Below are positions 52,227-60,330 of a DNA stretch of 64,000 nt, piece after piece. The stretch spans positions 62,001-126,000 of the forward strand of contig JALNXD010000002.1 of NCBI GenBank assembly GCA_023230565.1, given 5' to 3'. A program made the translations under genes and the position numbers. Source of the DNA: Syntrophales bacterium. GTDB taxonomy: Bacteria > Desulfobacterota > Syntrophia > Syntrophales > UBA2210. The first letter of the stretch is position 1. Each line of letters opens with the position of its first letter. Below the pieces are notes generated by a model. That model worked only from the letters and a program-made list of their open reading frames with translations. It had not been told where the DNA came from and made no database searches.

Positions 52227-53198
52227 TTACGCGAAATGGCAGGCCACCAGGTGGCCGGACGAAACTTCTTTTAGTGACGGTGTTTGCCTGGAGCATATGC
52301 CTTCTGCTTTAAAGCATCGAGGGTGAAACCTGCATCCCGCCGGTGGATTCAACGGGCTGGGGACTTCTCCGGGAAGGATTATCATCTTTCGGGGAATATC
52401 CGGATGGGAAGGCAATGCAGCGGAAAGAAGAGCCTGCGTATATGGATGAACCGGATTGGAATAAAGTTCTTCGCTTTCGCCGATCTCGACAAGTTTTCCA
52501 AGATACATAACGCCGATACGATTGCTCATATGTTTGACCACCGCCAAGTCATGGGCAATGAGAAGAAAAGTCGTATGCATTTTTTTCTGGATATCATGAA
52601 GAAGGTTCATTATCTGAGCACGAATGGAGACGTCAAGAGCTGAAACCGGCTCATCAAGAACGATAAGCTGTGGGTTCGGAGCCAGAGCTCTGGCAATGGC
52701 AATCCTTTGTCTCTGACCTCCGCTGAACTCGTGCGGATACAATTCGTGAGCGTCCTTTCTCAATCCTACGAGTGCAAGCAGTGCACTGATTTTTTCCGAG
52801 ACTTCCTTGCGGGGAGCACTGTTATTGACGATGATCGGTTCAGCAATGATATTGCCTACTTTCATTCTGGGGCTCAGAGAGCTGTAAGGGTCCTGAAATA
52901 CCGCCTGAACAGACGCACGATAGCGGTCAAATTCGGCAGGATTCATTTTACTTATATCTTTACCTTCGAAAAGAAGAGTGCCGCCGGTAATTTTCTCAAG
53001 AAATAAAATGAGCCTGGAAGTTGTGGTTTTACCGCACCCGGATTCTCCAACCAGACCGAAAGTTTCACCTTTATGTATAGTAAAGCTTATATCGTCTACA
53101 GCCCTTACTTCGGCAGTTCTATTCGAAAAAAAAAGCCTGTTTTTTACGACCGGAAAGTATTTCGTAAGGTTTCTCACCTCTAACAGGGGTTCGCTCAT
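52227..53198 (-). CDS. dppF: Oligopeptide/dipeptide ABC transporter ATP-binding protein (DppF/OppF)
   Basis: A 323-residue ABC ATPase. Walker A GESGCGKTT, signature SGGQRQRI, Walker B LIVLDEPVSALD and switch His in IAHDLAVV. The Opp/Dpp C-terminal Cys motif GCRFHPRCFKAEGIC is present. One of two ATPases of the transporter; gene order dppA-B-C-D-F is intact. Start ATG 53198 is 13 bases after the dppD stop. Confidence 0.9.
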   Translation of the reverse strand: MSEPLLEVRNLTKYFPVVKNRLFFSNRTAEVRAVDDISFTIHKGETFGLVGESGCGKTTTSRLILFLEKITGGTLLFEGKDISKMNPAEFDRYRASVQAVFQDPYSSLSPRMKVGNIIAEPIIVNNSAPRKEVSEKISALLALVGLRKDAHELYPHEFSGGQRQRIAIARALAPNPQLIVLDEPVSALDVSIRAQIMNLLHDIQKKMHTTFLLIAHDLAVVKHMSNRIGVMYLGKLVEIGESEELYSNPVHPYTQALLSAALPSHPDIPRKMIILPGEVPSPLNPPAGCRFHPRCFKAEGICSRQTPSLKEVSSGHLVACHFA

Positions 53199-53211
53199 TC
53201 TGATCTTCCTC

Positions 53212-54186
53212 TTAACCTTTCAACCAGCACCGTGCAAAATGTCCCGGTGCTACTTCTTTTTGTGGCGGGTATTCTCTCTGACATATTTCCATGACATGTG
53301 AACATCGGGGTGCAAAACTGCACCCCGGCGGCAGGGCATGCAATTCAGGAGGCTGCCCTTCTATTGAATAAAGCGTGTCTACTTTCATTTCCATCTTTGG
53401 AAGAGAATTCAATAAAGCGATCGTATAGGGGTGCGCCGGATTATTAAAAAGCTCCCGGGTTTCCGCATTTTCCACAATTTTTCCCGCGTACATGACGGCG
53501 ACGCGATCGCAGGCGCGCGCGACAATGCCGAAATCATGGGTTACTACAATCATGGAAAGATTGGCCTGCTCCTGTATCTCTTTAAAAAGACTTAGAAATT
53601 GAGCTTGAATCGTAACATCAAGCGCAGTAGTCGCTTCGTCGGCGATAAGAACGGAAGGCTGGCACGATAATGCGATCGCACCTGAAATCCTTTGCCTCAT
53701 TCCTCCGCTCATCTGATGGGGATATTCTCTCATCCGCACCTCAGGAGAAGGAATACGGACAAGCCGCAGCATCTCTTTTACCTTTTCCCAAATCTCCATT
53801 TTCCCAAGTTTCTGATGTACCCGTATTGTTTCGGTAATCTGCTCTCCGATTGTGAAGACCGGATTTAGTGACATCATCGGATCCTGGAGTATCATTGTAA
53901 TACGTTTGCCGCGGATTTTAGTCATTTCTTTTTCATTTTTTGTCAGCAGATCTTCTCCTTCGAGCAGCACCTTTCCACCGACAATACGCCCTGCCGGCCT
54001 GGGCACGAGGCGGATCAGTGAAAAGCACGTAATACTCTTGCCGCATCCCGATTCGCCCACAAGGCCCAACGCCTCGCCTCGCTTCAATGCAAAGCTGACA
54101 CCATCAACCGCTTTCACGACACCCCGGCTGGTATAAAAATGAGTTTTAAGATCTTGAACTTCCAGGACATTATCATTACTGATCAT
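53212..54186 (-). CDS. dppD: Oligopeptide/dipeptide ABC transporter ATP-binding protein (DppD/OppD)
   Basis: A 324-residue ABC ATPase: GESGCGKSIT, SGGMRQRISGAIAL, IADEATTALDV, VVTHDFGIV, and the terminal Cys motif GCSFAPRCSHVMEIC. Pairs with DppF to power import through DppBC. AGGAAT precedes ATG 54186. About 280 bases without any recognisable feature separate it from dppC. Confidence 0.9.
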   Translation of the reverse strand: MISNDNVLEVQDLKTHFYTSRGVVKAVDGVSFALKRGEALGLVGESGCGKSITCFSLIRLVPRPAGRIVGGKVLLEGEDLLTKNEKEMTKIRGKRITMILQDPMMSLNPVFTIGEQITETIRVHQKLGKMEIWEKVKEMLRLVRIPSPEVRMREYPHQMSGGMRQRISGAIALSCQPSVLIADEATTALDVTIQAQFLSLFKEIQEQANLSMIVVTHDFGIVARACDRVAVMYAGKIVENAETRELFNNPAHPYTIALLNSLPKMEMKVDTLYSIEGQPPELHALPPGCSFAPRCSHVMEICQREYPPQKEVAPGHFARCWLKG

Positions 54187-54462
54187 TCTTTTGCATTCCT
54201 CATACTTTAATCTTTTTTACCTGATAACGATTTCAATCAAGGCGTTTGTCCGTATACAAAAGCGACGGCTTCGCAAAAAGCTCCTCATGCACCTGCTGAG
54301 CCGAAAATTATTGAAAGTACGCGAAGCTGACGTAATGCCCATTCAGTAGCTCTCTGACATTTAGATGCATGAAATTTTGACCGGACTTGTTTTCCGGCCA
54401 TACAGCGCGCCTTACCTCTTGACTGAAGCTTCTTCAGGCGCTCTTAATACCCCGGCAAAAAT

Positions 54463-55347
54463 CTAAAGTTGTCTGAATTTCGGGTCAAGCCTTATTCTGA
54501 GCCAGTCGCCCAAAAGATTGGTGCTCATTACTACAAACAGAATAGCCATCCCCGGGAAAAAAGAAACCCACCATGCGCTGAAAATGAGATCTCTTCCATC
54601 GCCCACCATCGAACCCCAGGCCGGAGCCGGCGGTGGAACACCCAAGCCGAGAAAACTCAAGGACGACTCGGCGATTATGACCTGTCCCAGTTGCAATGTG
54701 CCGAGAACAACCAGGGTATTTACTATATTAGGAAAGATATGTCTCAACATGATTCGGGTCTTGCTGCATCGGGCAACCCGGGCCAACAGCACGAAATCTC
54801 TTTCCTTGATTCTCAGGACCTCCCCCCTCAACACTCTGGCATAGCCGGCCCAGCCGAGCGTAACCAGGACAATGATAATATTTTTTGTGCTCGCCCCCAG
54901 AACCGCAGCCAGGACAATGGCAATCATCAGGAAAGGCATCGAAAGGAACATATCGGTAATTCTCATCAGAACCGCATCGATTCGCCCTCCGAGATATCCG
55001 GAGAGTAACGCCACCACAACTCCGAGTGCTCCAGCAAAAAAAATGACGATAAAGCCGACTTCAAGTGATATTGTGGCACCGCCTATTATCCGGCTGAGGA
55101 TATCTCGCCCGAGATGGTCTGTCCCGAGTATATATTCGGCGCTTCCTCCTTCCTGCCACATCGGAGGGGTGAGCACATCTCCAAAATGTGCTTTCGTCGC
55201 CTCATGAGGCATAAAATAATTGCCAAATATACCGAAAACGATAAAAACTAAAAGAATCAAAACTGATACCACCGGCACGTGCCTTAATATCTGCCTCACC
55301 TGTGTAAGACGTCTTGCCCATGGTAGTGCGGTCAGAATGTGCTCCAC
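54463..55347 (-). CDS. dppC: Oligopeptide/dipeptide ABC transporter permease (DppC)
   Basis: A 294-residue inner-membrane permease with about six helices and the EAA-like loop around LLARVARCSKTRIMLRHIFPNI. Periplasmic GTDHLGRDILSRIIGG is a DppC hallmark. GTG 55347 follows GGGAG. Lies 49 bases downstream of dppB. Confidence 0.9.
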   Translation of the reverse strand: MEHILTALPWARRLTQVRQILRHVPVVSVLILLVFIVFGIFGNYFMPHEATKAHFGDVLTPPMWQEGGSAEYILGTDHLGRDILSRIIGGATISLEVGFIVIFFAGALGVVVALLSGYLGGRIDAVLMRITDMFLSMPFLMIAIVLAAVLGASTKNIIIVLVTLGWAGYARVLRGEVLRIKERDFVLLARVARCSKTRIMLRHIFPNIVNTLVVLGTLQLGQVIIAESSLSFLGLGVPPPAPAWGSMVGDGRDLIFSAWWVSFFPGMAILFVVMSTNLLGDWLRIRLDPKFRQL

Positions 55348-55396
55348 TTCAAAACTCCCGTCTTTTTCTGTCGCAATTTAATAATTTCCAGCTGTT

Positions 55397-56314
55397 TTAA
55401 TGATAATGTATCCGCGGATCAATATACGCGTACAATATATCAACAAACAGGTTGGTAGCGATAAACAGCATCGAGGCGATCAAAACGCAGCATTGAACGA
55501 GAGGGTAGTCCCGGGCAAAGATTGCGTCGACTACCAGCCGCCCGATTCCCTCCCAATTGAACACAACTTCGGTGATAACGGTACCATTTAACAACATGAT
55601 CAAGTTAAGCGCCGCCAAAGTTATTATCGGAATCAATGCATTTCTGAAAGCGTGCTTCATAATAACCAGATACTCGGGAAGGCCTTTGACTCTTGCCATC
55701 TTGATATACTCACTGTCCAGAACATCAAGCATGGCAGAACGGCTAAGCCGGGTTGTCGCTGCCGTAAAATACCATCCGAGAGTGAAAGCCGGCATAATGA
55801 GATGCTTCCAGCTTCCGTGCCCTGAAGTCGGCAGCCAGCCCAGATTAACCGAGAAAATCAGGATGAGCATAAGCCCCACCCAGAAAACGGGCAGAGACTG
55901 ACCCATGAGAGCAAAAATTTTACCGAACTTATCGAACCATCCCCCCACTTTTACAGCTGACAAGACACCGGTAAGAATTCCTACTATCAGAGAAAAAGCC
56001 ATCGCTGCGGACCCGAGAAGCAAAGTATTCGGGAATCGGCTGAGCCACACGTCAATGCACGGCTTGCTCCATTTTATGGACTGGCCGAAGTCGCCCTGCA
56101 CAACGCCGGAAATAAACACCCAGTATTGGACATATAACGGTTTATCCAGCCCGAGAGTTCTTCTAAGTTCTTCGATATCCTCCTGCGTGGCTTCCGGTGA
56201 CGCCATTAAAAGCACGGGATCACCGCTTAGATGGCTCAAGAAAAAAATAATTACGCTTATACCAATGAGGCATATGAGCGCCTGCCACAATCTTTTAAGA
56301 ATATAATTCGCCAT
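55397..56314 (-). CDS. dppB: Oligopeptide/dipeptide ABC transporter permease (DppB)
   Basis: A 305-residue permease with six helices; hallmark features are the N-terminal helix ANYILKRLWQALICLIGIS, the periplasmic LRRTLGLDKPLYVQYW and the EAA loop KGLPEYLVIMKHAFRNAL. ATG 56314 follows AAGGG; GTG 56338 is also in frame. Confidence 0.9.
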   Translation of the reverse strand: MANYILKRLWQALICLIGISVIIFFLSHLSGDPVLLMASPEATQEDIEELRRTLGLDKPLYVQYWVFISGVVQGDFGQSIKWSKPCIDVWLSRFPNTLLLGSAAMAFSLIVGILTGVLSAVKVGGWFDKFGKIFALMGQSLPVFWVGLMLILIFSVNLGWLPTSGHGSWKHLIMPAFTLGWYFTAATTRLSRSAMLDVLDSEYIKMARVKGLPEYLVIMKHAFRNALIPIITLAALNLIMLLNGTVITEVVFNWEGIGRLVVDAIFARDYPLVQCCVLIASMLFIATNLFVDILYAYIDPRIHYH

Positions 56315-56386
56315 TTGAACCCTTATTTGCTCTATCACTTGAAGAGGGGCCTTCAGCAGGAAACCGGCTGAAGGCCCGGCACTGAT

Positions 56387-57946
56387 CTACTTCTGTTTGA
56401 GTTTTAAATATTCCAACCGAAAGGCCCAGTACTGTCCCGGGATGTTTTGATAGCTTTCGACTCTCGGTCCGGCTGCAAAAACAACATTACTAAATAATAA
56501 GGGACGCCTCGTCCACTTCTCCAGCATCAGGTCATCAACGGCTCTTGCGGCTTTCGCCTCTTCTTCCGGTCCTTTCAAAATGGCCTTGTTCAAATTTTCG
56601 ATTGATTCCTTGAGCTCAGGATAGGGATGGCCTTCGGGAGCCCAAAATCCGGACACATGTGCCTCAAGACAGGAGCCCGGACCTCTGCCCGCCCACCAGG
56701 GACCGGCACCATACCCTATACCGCGGAATTTTCCTTCAGTGCAGTACCGGGCCCAGGTTCCGGCCTCGGGCATATCCAATCGGGCCCGGATTCCCACTTC
56801 ATTAAGCATCGCCACTGTCGCCTGCCAGAGTGTCGGCTCCGTTATATGACCGGTGAATACAGTATCGAACCCATTGGGATACCCGGCAGCGGCGAGAAGC
56901 TCTTTTGCCTTCTTGGGATCGTACGGGTCTGGTGTACGGGAAGGATCATACCCGGGATGATATGGCGCCAGAAAGCTCCCCCACGGTTCTACCGCACCAT
57001 ACAGCAACTTGGAAAGCGCTTCCCGATCGATGGCATAGCTTACCGCCATACGCACACGTTTATCCTTAAACGGACTTGGTTCATCGGGAAATCCCATATC
57101 ATAATAAATCAGTGTCCTGAGAAACGCATGCTTCGTCCACATAAGCTTTATACCGGGATCTTTCTGTACCTCCGGAATATGTCCGGGAAACAGGAAAATC
57201 ATGTCCGCTTCACCTGTCTTTAACATCGCGAGCCTTGTAGCGGGTTCCTTGACCGTCTTGAGAACCACTGTCTTGATATACGGCACCTTGCGATGGTGAT
57301 TCGTATTCGCCTCAGCTATAACTTCAGCATCGGCCCTGAAACTGACCAGCCGGAATGGACCGCTCCCCATCGGCTTTTCTGCAAAGCCGTCATCACCGAC
57401 TTTCTCGGTATACTCTTTGGGCATTATGGCAAGATATTCAGCAACAACGTCAATGAAGGCGGGATCAAACTGCTTGAAATGCACATCGACATGGTAATCA
57501 TTGACAACCTCAACCCGATCGACGGTTCGCCTCAGCTGGCCTCCTCTGAGAAACTTGAGCTCCGGACGCATACATCTTTCTATGCTGAATTTGACGTCTT
57601 TAGCCGTGACAGGAGTTCCATCCCAGAATTTCGCTTTTTTGGTCAAATAAAAACTTGTTTTAAGCCCGTCCGGAGAAATCTCCCATTTTTCTGCCAGATC
57701 CGGAACAAGCTGACCGTCCGGATCTTTGTACAATAAATAATCAAACAGAATACGGCTTGGTTCTTGAGCCGATGAGCCAACGATGGTATGGGGATCAATT
57801 TGTTTGAATTCCCACGCCCCGCTGGGAGAGACATACGTGAACTTACCCTTGGGCTCGCCTGTTTCGGCAGAAAAAGAGTACGACACAAGGAAAACACTGA
57901 TGAGTGCGAAGACACCCACCGCAACAGCCAACTTAACACCTTTCAT
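56387..57946 (-). CDS. dppA: Periplasmic substrate-binding protein, family 5 (DppA/OppA)
   Basis: A 519-residue extracellular solute-binding protein of the peptide/nickel family. Signal peptide at the N-terminus (cleavage near SFSAE). Motifs: PHTIVGSSAQEPSRILFDYLL, LAEKWEISPDGLKTSF, DGTPVTAKDVKFSIER, GSGPFRL. ATG 57946 and GTG 57952 share an AAGGAGG site. Related proteins bind peptides, opines, nickel complexes or sugar acids; next to CoA ligases an organic-acid or acyl-amino-acid ligand is plausible. It heads the dppABCDF run and lies downstream of a sigma-54 promoter. Confidence 0.88.
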   Translation of the reverse strand: MKGVKLAVAVGVFALISVFLVSYSFSAETGEPKGKFTYVSPSGAWEFKQIDPHTIVGSSAQEPSRILFDYLLYKDPDGQLVPDLAEKWEISPDGLKTSFYLTKKAKFWDGTPVTAKDVKFSIERCMRPELKFLRGGQLRRTVDRVEVVNDYHVDVHFKQFDPAFIDVVAEYLAIMPKEYTEKVGDDGFAEKPMGSGPFRLVSFRADAEVIAEANTNHHRKVPYIKTVVLKTVKEPATRLAMLKTGEADMIFLFPGHIPEVQKDPGIKLMWTKHAFLRTLIYYDMGFPDEPSPFKDKRVRMAVSYAIDREALSKLLYGAVEPWGSFLAPYHPGYDPSRTPDPYDPKKAKELLAAAGYPNGFDTVFTGHITEPTLWQATVAMLNEVGIRARLDMPEAGTWARYCTEGKFRGIGYGAGPWWAGRGPGSCLEAHVSGFWAPEGHPYPELKESIENLNKAILKGPEEEAKAARAVDDLMLEKWTRRPLLFSNVVFAAGPRVESYQNIPGQYWAFRLEYLKLKQK

Positions 57947-57975
57947 AAACACGTTACCTCCTTTTTGGAATGCTG

Positions 57976-58218
57976 TTAATTACCTCTACTGTACTTCGGA
58001 CTTCCTGGAGTGATTATCTTCTCCCAGAATTTAAGAACTAACTCATAGCCTGCAAGCATATGTGTAATTCTTTTTGCGGTAGGGCATCGCTGATCGGCTT
58101 TTCTACACACGCATAACGGAACTTCTCCTGATTGCCTGCAAATAATCCCGTTAGATTTGTGCAAGTGCTGTACCATATTTGAGCTTTTACGGGTCAGCGC
58201 CTTAATAGTATTGGTCAT
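57976..58218 (-). CDS. Doubtful small Cys-containing protein overlapping a promoter
   Basis: An 80-codon frame with ATG 58218 behind AAGGAAG. The translation contains four cysteines in ICRQSGEVPLCVCRKADQRC and ends 30 bases before dppA. The candidate -24/-12 element at 58160-58175 lies inside it on the same strand, so the dppA message would start inside the frame. Either it is a real gene on a longer transcript from the ligase promoter, or chance. No family recognised. Confidence 0.35.
   Translation of the reverse strand: MTNTIKALTRKSSNMVQHLHKSNGIICRQSGEVPLCVCRKADQRCPTAKRITHMLAGYELVLKFWEKIITPGSPKYSRGN
58160..58175 (-). promoter_or_regulatory. Sigma-54 promoter ahead of dppABCDF
   Basis: On the minus strand TGGTACAGCACTTGCA: GG and GC ten bases apart, a close match to TGGCACG-N4-TTGCA. 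Predicted start near 58149, giving dppA a leader of about 200 bases. Confidence 0.65.
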
Positions 58219-58284
58219 TCTTCCTTATTCAGGAACAAAAGCGGCACACAGTCTTTTTTATCCGGATACCCTTTTTTCAAATTT

Positions 58285-58317
58285 TTGAGACAGATTTGAG
58301 ACTGAATTGACACAGAA
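58285..58317. repeat. Triple 11-bp repeat, probable enhancer (UAS) site
   Basis: TGAGACA (58286-58292), TGAGACT (58297-58303), TGACACA (58308-58314): three tandem copies at exactly 11 bp, each preceded by T and followed by GA. They lie about 110 bp upstream of the -24/-12 promoter at 58160-58175, the usual place for activator binding. Confidence 0.65.
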
Positions 58318-58341
58318 AACATCATTGTGTAATTCACTTTT

Positions 58342-59859
58342 TTAACGATTCACCAATTCTCTTTTCAGCACCTTTCCTGCGGCATTACGGGGAAGGTTTC
58401 TCATGAACTTCACTGCCCTTGGAATTTTGTATTTTGCCAGATTATTTTTACAGTGCGCCAGAACCTCTTCCAGCTCCATTGTCTCACCGGCCGCCGCAAC
58501 TATATATGCAGTGACTGATTCACCCCATTTTTCATCGGGGGTCCCGACTACCGCAGCTTCGGATATTTTCGGGTGCAAAAGCAACACCTCTTCGATTTCA
58601 CGCGGATAAATATTTTCGCCGCCGCTGATAATCATGTCTATCTTCCGGTCAACCAGGTAAAGGTAATGTTCATCGTCCCATTTTCCCATATCACCGGTGT
58701 GCATCCACCCGTTTCTTATCGCTCTGGCGGTCTCTTCCGGTTTCTTATAGTAGGTATCTATGCATTGAGAGCTTGAAACCGCGATTTCACCCACTTCTCC
58801 TGCCGGGACGTCGTTTCCTTCATCATCCACCAGTCTGACCCGCATTCCTCCTACAATCTGGCCGACACAATTTACCTTTCGCCTCTGATCCGCATGTCTC
58901 AAATTGGTTATTTTCCCCCCCTCAGTGGTTCCGTAAAACTCGTTCAATTCGGCATTGGGAAATGCTGTCAAAAGCTTGTGTTTCGTTTTGTCAGGCAAAG
59001 CTGCGCCACCGGAAGTCAGAACTCTCAATGAGAGGAGATTGTAGCTGCCTATCGCCGGGTAACTGGCTACTGCTTCCCACATGGTGGGAACCATGAATAC
59101 AGTCGTAATTTTTTCATTTTGCAATGTTTCAAGTACCCCTTTTACATCGAAATGCTTCATTATAACGATACCGGCACCCATCATCAGGTGCGTGGTCGAA
59201 GTATGAAGAGCCGCTCCATGAAATGCCGGGCCTACGCAAAGAAAAATATCATCATAATCGAGCTTCCATTCGCTCGCTCCGGCTGCCAGATTCGCAAGAA
59301 CCCTATTAGTGAATACTGCACCTTTGGGAAATCCTGTGGTTCCCGAAGTATACACTAATGATACAGGATCATTTTCACTTATTTCGTAATCCGGCAATAC
59401 AGGAGAACTTTTGGCAAGCAGATCCTCATAATCCTGTGCATACTCGGAATACTTTTTTTCATGTCCTATACATATATAGTATTTGACTTTGGTAAGATTC
59501 GATTTGATAGATTCTACACTTTCCCGAAAATCTTCAGTAAAAATAAAAACTACGGTATCTGAATCATCGAGAATATAGATCAGTTCTCTTCCCACAAGAC
59601 GGAAGTTAATCGGCACCATTACCGCCCCGAGTTTGCAACAGGCCGCATAGACCTCAAAAATTTCGTGACAGTTGTAAGCCAAAAAGGAGACCTTATCCCC
59701 TTTTTTTATTCCCATTTTCGAAAAAACATTTGCAAGCCGGTTTGTTCTATCCCGCCACTGCCTGAAAGTGAAGCGCCTGCCATCAAAGGTCAACGCCATT
59801 TTCTCCGGCTTATTGAATGCCATTCGATCCTGTTCATACCCTAAATTCGCCAAATCCAC
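58342..59859 (-). CDS. AMP-forming acyl-CoA ligase
   Basis: A 505-residue ligase with LVYTSGTTGFPKGAVFTN, NEFYGTTEGG, GWMHTGDMGKWD and PRNAAGKVLKREL. It resembles short/medium-chain or aromatic acid ligases (FadK/MenE-like length). GTG 59859 follows AGGAG. First gene of the minus-strand block, transcribed from the sigma-54 promoter at 60117, with the transporter genes downstream. Confidence 0.88.
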   Translation of the reverse strand: MDLANLGYEQDRMAFNKPEKMALTFDGRRFTFRQWRDRTNRLANVFSKMGIKKGDKVSFLAYNCHEIFEVYAACCKLGAVMVPINFRLVGRELIYILDDSDTVVFIFTEDFRESVESIKSNLTKVKYYICIGHEKKYSEYAQDYEDLLAKSSPVLPDYEISENDPVSLVYTSGTTGFPKGAVFTNRVLANLAAGASEWKLDYDDIFLCVGPAFHGAALHTSTTHLMMGAGIVIMKHFDVKGVLETLQNEKITTVFMVPTMWEAVASYPAIGSYNLLSLRVLTSGGAALPDKTKHKLLTAFPNAELNEFYGTTEGGKITNLRHADQRRKVNCVGQIVGGMRVRLVDDEGNDVPAGEVGEIAVSSSQCIDTYYKKPEETARAIRNGWMHTGDMGKWDDEHYLYLVDRKIDMIISGGENIYPREIEEVLLLHPKISEAAVVGTPDEKWGESVTAYIVAAAGETMELEEVLAHCKNNLAKYKIPRAVKFMRNLPRNAAGKVLKRELVNR

Positions 59860-60116
59860 GTTCCTTCTCCTTTAGTGTCCTTATTTTAAATCACTTCACC
59901 GCAGGAAATCAGCAAATCCTGAAATCACCCAAATACATTGTTGTCCGATTTGATTACCGAAACTGCCTCCATGCGCAATGGATTTTTGCTGTCATGTACA
60001 ATGCTGGATGAATGCCTCCTCCGGCAGGTGAGCACACATTCCTTCTCCCTCGACATTTTTACCAGTGTAATGGGGCAATCACGTTATTCGATCCCTGCTA
60101 AAAGGAACTGTGTGCA

Positions 60117-60132
60117 TGCAATTGCCGCGCCA
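60117..60132 (-). promoter_or_regulatory. Sigma-54 promoter ahead of the acyl-CoA ligase
   Basis: On the minus strand TGGCGCGGCAATTGCA, one mismatch from TGGCACG-N4-TTGCA. Predicted start near 60106, about 250 bases before the ligase GTG. Confidence 0.7.
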
Positions 60133-60220
60133 TGGGGATTCCAGCAGTACGATCAGAATTATCAAAGATTTTCGTACGCTAAGAAAGGCCAGGGAAAAAA
60201 ATGAACCGAAACCATTCCAC

Positions 60221-60250
60221 TGAGACATGGCTGAAACAAATAGTGAGACA
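60221..60250. repeat. Triple TGAGACA-type repeat, probable enhancer (UAS) site
   Basis: TGAGACA (60221-60227), TGAAACA (60232-60238), TGAGACA (60244-60250), spaced 11 and 12 bp, 89 bp upstream of the sigma-54 promoter at 60117-60132 and about 80 bases before the activator gene itself. Same motif and orientation as at 58285-58317. Confidence 0.65.
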
Positions 60251-60330
60251 AAATGCAACATATATGATACACATTGCCAAAAAATGTATATTTCCCCTTA
60301 AGTACGTTACAGACCGCCAAGGAAGAAGTG

